Of a stretch of 64,000 nucleotides of DNA, positions 1 to 9,926 are shown piece by piece. Numbering within the stretch: the stretch's first letter is position 1; each line of letters begins with the position of its first letter. The position numbers were made by a program, and so were the translations under genes. The notes below the pieces were generated by a model that saw nothing but the letters and a program-made list of their open reading frames with translations, searched no databases and was not told where the DNA came from. This DNA is from Rhizoctonia solani (lineage: Eukaryota; Basidiomycota; Agaricomycetes; Cantharellales; Ceratobasidiaceae): contig NC_057373.1 in assembly GCF_016906535.1 (NCBI RefSeq), positions 1-64,000 on the forward strand. Direction: 5' to 3'.

Positions 1-87
1 ACCTAACCTAACTAACCTAACCTAACCTAACCTAACCTAACCTAACCTAACCTAACCTAACCTAACCTAACCTAACCTAACCTAACC
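1..87. repeat. Telomere repeat array (CCTAA)n, left chromosome end
   Basis: About 17 copies of the 5-mer CCTAA (TTAGG on the other strand) with one short CTAA variant near base 11. The C-rich strand reads 5' to 3' inward from the window start, as expected at a left chromosome end. The unit is five bases, not the six of the usual fungal TTAGGG. Confidence 0.93.
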
Positions 88-1417
88 TTGCAAAGGATGG
101 ATACATGTGATTGCATGGAGGACTCTGCGGGTTCCCCTTTCCGCACCAGTCCCTTGCTTGCCTTCCAATGACTCATGCCTTTTACAAAGTCTGATAGCCA
201 CGTGACGTGATTACTAAGATGTTGAAGCAACCTATAAAAAATGCCACATTGCAAAGCTGCATCAGTCCCCAACAGCGAGTAAGATCTTTTTTCATGTTGA
301 CCCACCAGGCTAGCCAAGGCGTGAGCTCCGATCAATCCGGGCAGTCTTTTACTTGGTGTTTGGCTTGCCGCTGCATTGCAAGCAGCGGGAATATCTTTGC
401 TCTGGAGTGCGGTGCGTTGCAAGTTTGGGTAAAGTCTCATAAATCTAAGTCTATCAATAGGTCATCTTGTGTGTGAAAAATGTATTGCTGACCCGGGGAC
501 CGGTGGGGGTAAGACAGACTTGAAGCAATGTGTACACTGCAAGGCTTCATGCAGCCCAGAACGCTCCTGGAGGGTCCATTTCAACGTGGCGCCCCCTGTG
601 CTAAGGGGTTTGCTCCACAAGATGGATGAGGAACTTCAAGCTCTTTGGTAGGTCTCATTTGATAGGTACTACACTTGGTTTGATTAACACGTTGAATAGC
701 ATGGCCAAGCAGGAGCTGCAGAAGGCACAGCAGAGGCTTCTGGTGGCTATCGACGAGAAGATGAAAGAGAACGCCATGGTCAGCAATCAGCTTTTGCTTC
801 TTGAGCTCCATCTCAGCCTGTTGAGCAAACAATCTCGACACCCAAAGGGAGATCGTGTGGGCGTGTTTGGAACAATGTAATCTACGTATGTGTCATGAAT
901 ACACAATATCAATTGCCCCTTTTGGTAGCAGCCTTTAGTGTTAGGTACAATCAATTCTGAGTCTTGGAAGCCTGCTTCATATGATAGCGTGTAAGCTCAA
1001 GTATTGTCTGAAATACAGATGACAACCCGCCAAGCATACGCGTGTACAACATTTTCTCTAAGTGTATATACAAATAGAAGGTGTATTAATATCAACACAT
1101 TTGGGTGGCTCTAATGTCCATGGCGTTAGTACCAGGCCTAGTCTCTACACGAGTTGCTTGTTTGGAAATCCCAGTATAAGAGCGTTGAGTGATATGTCTA
1201 TGTACAAATGAAGCTTAGAGCTTATCATGATGAGTTCACCACAAAACAAAGTATACACAATCTTATAGTTACAGTTCCACGCCCCAACATATTTTCCAAG
1301 TTTGACATATGGCGTGTAAGTAAGTTGTATTACTGATTGATTTTACTTGTTGTTTACCGTGCGCGGATAACGGATTACAGAAATATGAGCACCATCAGAG
1401 AATCATTACTGCATGCT
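88..1417. other. Subtelomeric gene-poor stretch
   Basis: No recognisable gene. The best open frame is 626-880 on the plus strand (84 codons, Leu/Gln/Lys-rich, possibly coiled-coil). It has no family I recognise and is overlapped by an equally long frame on the other strand, so I do not call it a gene. Confidence 0.6.
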
Positions 1418-2710
1418 CTTTGCGTACAGAGTATATAGCTTGTGTGGCCAACGCAAATGCTGACTAATCAGGTTGCTCATGCTCTTGATGCGTACTTAGT
1501 ACGCATGGCGTGTGGTGCTATGTGCGCACCAGTACAGATACCAACAAACCACAAGAGTTGCACTCTCTGTGCGTACTTTGTACGCATGGTGTGTGGTGCT
1601 ATGTGCGTGCCAGTATAAATACTGACAAATCACAAGTCCTACACTCTCTGTGCGTACAAAGTACGCATAGTGTGTGGCACTATGTGCGTGATGGTGCAGA
1701 TGCTGACAAATCACAATTGCTGCACTCTCCGTGCGTACTTTGTACGCATGGTGTGCGGTGCTATGTGCGTGCCGGTATAAATACTGACAAATCACAAGTC
1801 CCACACTCTCTGTGCGTACAAAGTACGCATGGTGTGCGGTGCTATGTGTGCACCAGTACAGATACTGACAAATCACAATTGCTGCACTCTCCGTGCGTAC
1901 TTTGTACGCATGGTGTGCGGTGCTATGTGCGTGCCGGTATAAATACTGACAAATCACAAGTCCCACACTCTCTGTGCGTACAAAGTACGCATAGTGTGTG
2001 GCACTATGTGCGTGATGGTGCAGATGCTGACAAATCACAATTGCTGCACTCTCCGTGCGTACTTTGTACGCATGGTGTGCGGTGCTATGTGCGTGCCGGT
2101 ATAAATACTGACAAATCACAAGTCCCACACTCTCTGTGCGTACAAAGTACGCATGGTGTGCGGTGCTATGTGTGCACCAGTACAGATACTGACAAATCAC
2201 AAGTGTTGCACTCTCTGTGCGTACTTTGTACGCATAGCGTGTGGCACTACGTGCGTGGTGGTGCAGATGCTGACAAATCACCACCGTTGCACTCTCTGTG
2301 CGTACTTGGTACGCATGGTGTGTGGTACTATGTGCGTGGTGGTGAAGATGCTGACAAATCACCACTGTTGCACTCTCTGTGCGTACTTTGTACGCGTGGT
2401 GTGCGGTGCTACGTGCATGCCGGTATAAATACTGACAAATCACAAGTCCTACACTCTCTGTGCGTACTTTGTATGCATGATGTGTGGCACTACGTGTGTG
2501 GAGGTTCAGATGCTGACAAATCATCAGTGTTGCACTCTCTGTGCATACTTTGTACGCATGATAAGTATCACACTGTGCATACTCTCTTTTTTGATGTCAA
2601 GTGTTGTGCTTGCTGTGCATACAAAGCATGCACTACTGGTGTTAGCTTGGATGTTTTTGTTCAAATGCTGACTAGTGTTCAGAGGTGTGATCTCCATGCA
2701 TACACTCAAG
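1418..2710. repeat. Subtelomeric 81-bp minisatellite with palindromic core
   Basis: At least 13 head-to-tail copies of an 81-bp unit start at 1490, 1571, 1652, 1733, 1814, 1895, 1976, 2057, 2138, 2219, 2300, 2381 and 2462. A partial copy starts at 2543, and decayed copies flank the core (about 1418-1489 and 2580-2710). Each unit begins with the near-palindrome GCGTAC-NNN-GTACGC. Copies 3 to 9 form a higher-order repeat of four units (324 bp). Because 81 is divisible by three and the unit lacks stops, long frames run through both strands (1510-2715 plus, 1496-2524 minus). These are side effects, not genes. Confidence 0.95.
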
Positions 2711-2984
2711 CCTAAGAGGTTTACCATGGGTAGCCTGGCTCAGTTTGGGACCCAGGTTGGGACCCAGCCTACCTAGCAACCTAGTTTCTCTGATTAACCA
2801 TTGCTGTGTGTAAAGTACGCAACTTTTTGTAGGAGGGCTGATGCTTTCCCTATAATCCACCCTAACACCATATGTGGGTTGTGTCCACCTGGTTTACACC
2901 CTGTGCCATCTCACAGTTCACCCTGCAGTGTAGCTTGGGCCACCCTGCAGTGTAGCTTGGTTCAACCTACCACCAACCTACTAC
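2711..2984. other. Repeat-rich spacer between minisatellite and transposon remnant
   Basis: No gene seen. It holds short local duplications, for example a 20-bp direct repeat at 2919-2938 and 2941-2960, and a doubled GGGACCCAG motif near 2748-2770. Confidence 0.5.
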
Positions 2985-3835
2985 TTTGTAATAGCCAGGC
3001 AGTCAAATCTAAGGCACCAACCACCTCTGCACTCACGTAGCTGCCGGAAGCAAGCTGGTACTCCACAGGATTGGGATCCCCAAGCTGATGAAGTCTGGGG
3101 AACGGAGAAACGATTGCAAGTATAAATGGGCGTACGACTGGGGCGCGCAACCCTTGGTTCGAGAACGACAAACATCTCAGCCCGGCCATCGCTGAGAACC
3201 TCGCAATAAACCTCGTTGGGGCAAACACGATACCAGCACCAGCGCAAGAATTTCGAGTAATAATAGGGCAAAGTTAGTACGTGCCACAACTAAACTTAAC
3301 TCACTCGAACATACGAGGCATCCTGCATTGTGTCGCCGTTGGGCACCACTATAGCACCCCGATTACATCCCCACCCAGTACCTGACACGCAAATGATGTC
3401 TCTAATTGCTGCATCCTGCCCAAGTTTTCACGCGGTGCGTTGCAAGCTTGTGGTGCATGGCCGCTACGTCCACGCCAGTTTCACGGCCAATGCACTGGGC
3501 AACCTTGGCTTGCAATGAGGATTGAAGCGAGACCAATTTCAACGGGTCGACGAGTAGAACGTCTGGATAATGATCATAACTCCCGCGCTTGGTGGCATCA
3601 TGTCGTCTCTCTTGGTCGAGTTCTTGGGTGAGCCCGTGCACCATCTTGATCTGAGAGAGTTGAACAAGTTGGTGAACGCGTCCGTTTATGCTCAAATAGG
3701 GGTAATGGCGGCTCATGCAGACGCGCGTGAGTACTCACGAAAGCGCTCTATCGGAAAAGCCCAGTAAGCCCAAACAAGGCCCATGGCCCCAATGTCGTCG
3801 GTGATGTGCAGTAAGGCGTGAAGCAGAGGGGGCAA
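2985..3835 (-). mobile_element. Degenerate Tnp2/DUF4218-type DNA transposase remnant (C-terminal part)
   Basis: Broken minus-strand coding pieces read like the C-terminal region of CACTA (En/Spm)-type transposases common in agaricomycetes. About 3835-3735 encodes a stretch ending in WAYWAFPIERF, matching the family's 'GPVxxxWxFxMERY' block. About 3716-3402 continues with a Val/Leu-rich helical segment. About 3228-2985 (another frame) resembles the late segment, with PFILAIVSPFP followed by a Pro-Val-Glu-Tyr motif. Frames change and stops intervene. No catalytic core, terminal inverted repeats or target duplication were found, so this is a dead fragment. The family assignment is from recognition of these blocks and needs a profile search. 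Confidence 0.5.
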
Positions 3836-4062
3836 ACTGACAGCTGACTGGGATTGTTTGCATAATAGTATCTGACAGTGAACAAACGTCAGTTAAAATC
3901 GTAATAGTAATACCATCAGATTCGGGTTGGGTTGTCTCTGTCAGTTGTGAAACTCTACTAATGATTGGTATAGCATTGATAATATTCGACAGTATAGCCT
4001 GCGGCGAAAAGGAAGTATGTACACGGTCTGGTCTGGACACCACCCCTGTCCGGCGTACCACT

Positions 4063-7000
4063 TCAACGCTTCTTCCTCTGCTTCTTCTTCTTGGAAGTAG
4101 CGCTTTCCATAATCATCCTGCGTTCTTCCTGCTCCTCGTCCATAAGGCCAACTATCAAACACACGTGAGCCTGAGGTTGATACGTTGGCATAAGTGTACT
4201 TACCGACAAGATCATCGAATCTGTTGTCCTCCTCGCGAGCTTGGATGTAGTCTTCCTCCTCGCCACGGAAACTATCGCCATCACCTGGCCAGTCACCGGT
4301 GACATCAGGGCTCGCGAGCATGGTCATATCAGGCACAGTGGAAGGTACTGATCCGGAACCTGACTCGGCAGATCGAGATGCGTCGTCCTCACGCGATGGA
4401 CGCAAATTTGCGCCGTCTGTTGGTTCCTCAATATTACCAGGTGGCAAGTCTTCGTCGGCTTCGAACAAGGCATCGTCGTCAAACTCGAGCTTCGTCCCAG
4501 GGGTGCTGTCCTCAGGCGAAGCTGGTGACTTGGGAGGCCGCTGTCGACGCTCGCCTGAGCCAGAGGACGGCCTGACTTTGCCAATCTCGCGCTTTAAGGA
4601 ACCGAGACCTTGTCCGAGGCCGTCGGATAGACGGGATAACCGGCGTACAGGGTCGTTCCATGTCGCACTCTTGCCACCAGAGTAGGCATTGGGGAAGCTC
4701 GGAATCGGTGCCTGGGAGGCTGAAGTAGGAGAGAGCGAGCCCTTCAAGGCCGAGGCAAGAGGCGCGTCCAAAGACGAACTCGTCCCGAATATGTCGTCGG
4801 TACCTGAACCAAGGAATGCACCTTCGGAACCCGATTCAGCAATTGGCCTAACCGAGACTTCGCGCCGGACGTTTATCTTAGTCGAAGGTATATTGAAATG
4901 ATGTTGTTGAAGTAAAGCTTGCCAATCGACAATAAGACCGTAGAAGGCGAATTGGTGAGATAGGTAGATAGGTCCCGAAAGTAGTTTAGAGGAACGGGTA
5001 CAGGTTGAAAGTTCGGCCTGTGCAAGCCACCTTGAAGAAAATCAGCAATTGGTCGAATGGAATAATAAGGATACCTACTCGGATCCGGATGACTTTGTCT
5101 TCTTGCCTGTTATACCGTCTACTTTGGTGGGCTCTAAAGCCTTCCTGATTTCTCCCCATTCCCGCTCCCTTTTCACTATCCCCCACGTCTTGGCTGGTCC
5201 CTCCACACCACCCAAGACCAAGTCATCGGCCCCTCGCTCCCCCAGTACCGCTCCGACCCCTCCACGCATCATGCTTGACAGTGCTGAGACTCCAGTGCCG
5301 GCAACACTATTAGATAATGCATTTGGCAATGAGATGCTAGCTTGCATACTGCGCTCGATCGCTGAAGCCGATTGCATCCGGACGATGCACTGCTTGAGCA
5401 TCAGTTCCCCAGTTGCTCGGTTCAGAATGAAAATGTCCTGTACAGCAGAGTCATTGTCAGGCTTGGAAGAACGGCCAAATGTTACAGTAACAGGGACACC
5501 CTTGGCTTGTGGTTGGGTATCAGAGGTTGTTACACCACTTGGCATGTGGATTCGTAGGACCGGGGACAACGAAATAGGTGCTTTAGGGAGCTGAGTCATA
5601 TTGGCGATTCTTCCGGAGCCTAGTAAGTGTGATGCTCCGGAAGGAGCACCCCCATATGGATTGATGGCAAAGATATGTAATGTCCCGCGCACCGTCGCAA
5701 CCGTGATCCACTTGGAGTCAGCTGACCAGACAACATTTGTAACTCGCCGTCTGGTGAGGCCTCGTTGCAGGTCGTACCAATGCCATAAGCTCCCGGTATC
5801 GCGTTCTTCCAATTCATTAAGCTCATCGCGCTTTGTGAGTCGAGGGCCACCTTTCGAATATCGCCCCTTTGGCCTGACCTCGAAAATCCGAACAAATATA
5901 CCATCAGCGCCAGTAACAGCGAGGAGATTACCAGCGGATGAGAACGATAGTATGCTGACACCTTGTCCGGGAGTCGCGTGATGTTGGACAATCCTGCGAG
6001 GAGACTGTGAGCCGGACAAAAGTGGCTCAAGGTCGACAACGGTCACGTGACCCTGAGAGACCGGTGGGCGAGAGTCCCCGCTCCCTGAGATGGTGACGCG
6101 AGGAAGAGGAGAACCTGTCGAGTAGGATGATTCGCTGGGCGCACTACGGCTGTACATACGTGGGGAGCCGATCAGAGGGGGAGACATGGGTGTGGGTGAA
6201 TGAAGGGTAGTTGGATGTGCAGATGGGGACCGAGGGATGTTCTCTCCCAGCAATGACTTGACTCCACTCCACATGCCTACTCCCACCTTACGGGCACCCT
6301 CAATTGCCATGCTAATGTCGGCCTGGACTTTGCTCGGACTGGTAGACGAGGGGTCGGAGTTGGCGAAGTGGACGGAGGTGGCGGCCCAGAGGCATAGGCT
6401 AACACGCGGCGCGACAAAGCGAATACGGGCAGGGCAACATGTGGAGCTGAGATGGTACTCAGGTGATCAAGAGTGACTGAATTAAGGATGTGTAAAGCCG
6501 GGGGAGCAACGGTAGACTGTCAGATGACCAGGTTAATACATAATAACGGACGGTACACCTGATTACGCACAATGACGATGAATTGATCGCTCGTCTGGAT
6601 TGCTTGCGGCGAAGTAAACTGGTGTCGTTTAAGTACAGTATGATTTCGTAGCGAATAAATAAGCAGTTCGTCGGGACGGGATGTTCTGTGCAGAGTTCAA
6701 TCAGCAATAAAGAGATAAACTTGGATCGGGGCGACTTACAAAATTCCCAGCAGTGGACGCTCTTCCGAGTAGATGTCATCTTGAGAAGATACAGGGGTGG
6801 GGATTATGGCGGCCCCGATAACGGCTCCTCCGATCGTCGGCGAGAGCAGGTTCAGGACCTCGCGTACTTGTTCATGAGTGCAATCCCACACCTGGATCCC
6901 TCCTCTATAACCAAGAAGGAGCAAGCGGCTTGGAAGCAATGGTTAGCATGGTACCCAGTGAAAACAGAGAGAAAGCTCACCTGGGCGTGTTCTGACCGTT

Positions 7001-7399
7001 CCACCACACTCGGTCCCAGCCGCTCCATATAATATGTTCATTTCCTAACATGTCAAGTGAGAGCCTATTGGTGTAAAAAGCCTCGTCTGGGCCACCGTCG
7101 TCGTCGGAAAGCATTAGGTTGTTACTGAATGTCGGGCTAGTGGGAGAGAACGGCGCATATGTGGTAGTGCGCGAAGGCTGGGTACTCGCGCGTGTCATGC
7201 TCCCAAGTCCACGAAAAGCGGAACTGAGTGACTCTAGAGTGCTTTGTTCGCTACGAAAAAGATGATTCAGCTGACGTGTACCCAACAGCGACAAGGTATG
7301 TCTCTCACCGAGCAGGTACTGGATGGCGAACATGCGCTTCACCACCGAGATTTGGGAGCTCCCCCTCGATCCGAGCTGGTTGATGCTTATATACATCAT
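4063..7399 (-). CDS. BCAS3-like WD40 beta-propeller protein (probable autophagy/membrane-trafficking factor)
   Basis: A multi-exon minus-strand gene. After a low-complexity Ser/Thr N-terminus, exon 2 carries LLLLGYRGGIQVWDC, the typical first blade of BCAS3/Atg18-related propellers. The next exon has LLIYSLR and a FIVIV strand, then ALPVFALSRRVLAYAS, then a long exon (about 6310-5075) with Gly/Ser/Pro linkers and blades such as ILSFSSAGNLLAVTGADG and VVWSADSKWITVAT. The C-terminus is acidic and then Lys/Arg-rich, ending KKKKQRKKR at the stop near 4063. Splice signals such as CAG|GTGAG near 6978 and TTT|GTAAGT near 6735 join the frames. An intron of about 62 bp is needed near 6310-6370 to keep frame. 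In animals BCAS3 acts with PHAF1 at the phagophore; the fungal role is inferred. ATG at 7399 is the first in-frame start. Confidence 0.75.
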
Positions 7400-9061
7400 T
7401 GTCGGGGAGAATACTCATAGAGACTTGGAACAAGCACCAGTTAGACTAGTATGCGATAAGAAACCACGTAAAACACAATGATTACAGCTTAAAATCAAGA
7501 ATTAAATGGAATATCCAAGTCCGATATAGATATAGGGCACTCGTTCCAGTCAAGGACGCGTGCAATCAGATTCTGGGTAAAATATATAGTAGTGCGATGA
7601 TCTGGTGCAAGGTGGTGGTCGTGGTTGAGCTCGAGTCACTTGTGTGCCATAATTTGAAATTACAATGACCTCAGAAACGCCCCAGACAAACACCGATATG
7701 GAAGCGACTTTCTCGGGACAATCTCAGGGCCACTCCCCGCAAATGTAACCATCCCTTCCCCAACCGCGATAAGAGTGCCTCTATCTCGCACTTTACATGA
7801 ACCCTTTTTTACTACTTGTTTTTCATGAAGGCACACCCTTGATAGTACGGGTACATTATCCAGTTAATACAAAACATTTCAGGGGCACGCTCCTAACCGT
7901 AATGATGAGCGAAACATGTGCAAGTGCTTCAGGTGGCCAAGGTGATAATTTTGGCTGTCTTGTAGAATTCTTTTGGAAAACACACATGTGCATTAGCCAC
8001 CCGTATCGTGTGGGTGACTTGCTTCCGCCGAATCATACACGTTCTCATCAAGTGGTGGCTACATTTTCTTGATTAGTGCTCGTCCGTTCGTCCGGCCGCA
8101 CATGTACCTACTCATTTTGTCGCACATCACTGAACTCAAAGACAGAGCAATAAGCTTTGAATAGTTTGGGTTATTTTGCTTTGCTGTGACTGGCTCATCG
8201 AGTGGCTACACGCCAAACTTAAGTTCGTCATTCCTTCCAGTCAGAATGTGCCTATGGCTGCCGGCCTGTTGGCACATGAAAAAAACGTGTTCCCTTTCAT
8301 ATGCATACAAGCATGCAACTGGCCTCAACACTTTGGCTCTCAATCCAACAGCTACTGTTTTGATTAACCTGTGGTTGCGCCTTCGTTGTGACTCGTCTGT
8401 ACCAATAACAAGCCACACTGGAATCAGATTGCCTTCGCTGACTCATATCCCAAAATTGGCGGGACTCACTGGAACAGTAGTATCACTAACAGCTTCATTA
8501 TAGGAATGTGATACTTCACACGACTATCTTCTGATTTGATATCGCTCTTTATTAGTTGCTCCCACAGTTCACAGTAAATAGGCTTGTTCTATAGATTGCA
8601 TATGCTAAACCTAGTTCTGTGTTCAGTCCTCGGCTCCATCATGACCAACGTGCGTGACGTTCCGCCCTCATCCGAATTAATTCCCATGACGCAAGATTCT
8701 ATGATTCTCTGCCAATACCGCTTTTGGTTATAATCCCAATCCCAATCTCTTTCACTCTATATCTGCTTGCATCCTTTTGAATGTGCTGCTGGGAGACGAA
8801 TATAGACATGGATATGCAACCTCTTCTACTTCCATGACTACTGGTATCTAAACAGACCACTTAAAGTATATGTCCCGTTAATTAGGCATCTAGACGAATG
8901 CCTTGCAATTACTTAATACTGAATCATCTTCGAATGGATCATACTTCGAAGCTTCACTATTGCTAGGCATAGAAAATACTTGGCCTAATTCACTGAATCT
9001 GAACTTTTATCCATTTTTGATACGAGTATATTTGGCGGGTCACCGACCACATATGTATAAT
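7400..9061. other. Intergenic, no gene seen
   Basis: AT-rich sequence of about 1.7 kb with scattered short open frames (for example 8186-8503 plus) that show no family resemblance, no plausible splice chain and no codon bias. It would contain the promoter of the BCAS3-like gene. Confidence 0.5.
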
Positions 9062-9549
9062 TTGCCCCAAAACCTCTCAGAGGTCACGCAGTTTGGGTGC
9101 AAAGGTTGTGTAAGATTGAAAACCACGTTTTAGAAATTCAATAAGTTATGATTAGATAGCCACACACGCGAGCTATCGAACGCACATACCAAGAAAACTA
9201 CAAGACAAAATCTCATGGACAAGGGTGGTTACATGTAGATCGGTCCGGGAGATAACCCATATCTTTTGATATACAGGATTTATCCAACTTGGTCACATGT
9301 AGGGAGGTTGATACCTTTTTAAACTGAGATACTTGAACCAAAACCAAACCCCTTCACGCTTACACAGACCTATCCACTTGTAACCACCCTGTCCATGAGA
9401 TTTCGCCTCGTAGTTTTCTTAGTATATGCATTAGATGGCTCAGATATATGGCCATCTAATCATAGCTTGCTGACTTTCTAAAATGTGGTTTTCGATTTTA
9501 CACAACCTTTACACCCAAAACGAGTGGCCTCTGTGAGAGGTTTTGAGGC
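9062..9549. repeat. Long imperfect inverted repeat (MITE-like or hairpin-RNA locus)
   Basis: A left arm at about 9062-9244 and a right arm at about 9366-9549 are reverse complements at roughly 80-85% identity, separated by a loop of about 120 bp. Matching blocks include AAACCTCTC, AAAGGTTGTGTAA, GAAAACCAC, AAGAAAACTAC, ATCTCATGGACA and GGGTGGTTACA. Each arm also has its own small stem near its middle (GATAGC...GCTATC on the left; the right arm has GATGGC...GCCATC). No coding capacity and no clear target-site duplication. A foldback/MITE transposon or a source of double-stranded RNA are both possible. Confidence 0.85.
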
Positions 9550-9926
9550 GTACTGCATACTACCCTAAAGCAGAGATTAATTCTATTGGCGATACATTAG
9601 AGGGTTGCCAATGCCGGAACCATTCCCCATTTGCGGCATACAGTCTGGTCCAATCATTCGACCCCCCGGAGCACGAACATAAATACTAATCAAAAACACC
9701 GCGGGACTACTAAAAGTGCCATGATGCGAACCTCCAAGCTTTGATCGGCGCAATAGAGTTTCAATGTGTTGAAATTATAATGGAGTATTCATCTACTGAT
9801 TACTATACACATGAGATAAGTATACTCGTCCGGTACGAGCCAAAAATAAATAAAGCTAACATCCGCCCAAGAACCAAAATAACCCAGAGAAGCTTATCGG
9901 CTCGCAGAGTGCAGACTGATCGTAAT
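9550..9926. other. Intergenic, no gene seen
   Basis: About 380 bp between the inverted repeat and the 3' end of TF1. No recognisable feature. Confidence 0.4.

Noticed and set aside
1..87. Arthropod origin suggested by TTAGG telomeres
   Set aside because: The genes are fungal throughout (Zn2Cys6 regulators, KRE6/SKN1, short dense introns).
626..880. 84-codon plus-strand ORF near the telomere
   Set aside because: It has a Lys/Gln/Leu-rich composition without any recognised family, and an equally long antisense frame overlaps it.
1490..2578. CRISPR-like appearance of regularly spaced palindromic repeats
   Set aside because: The whole 81-bp unit repeats, including the would-be spacers, and the setting is a eukaryotic subtelomere.
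1496..2715. Long open frames (401 and 342 codons) on both strands over the minisatellite
   Set aside because: They arise because the 81-bp unit is a multiple of three and happens to lack stops. There is no family resemblance, and both strands are equally open.
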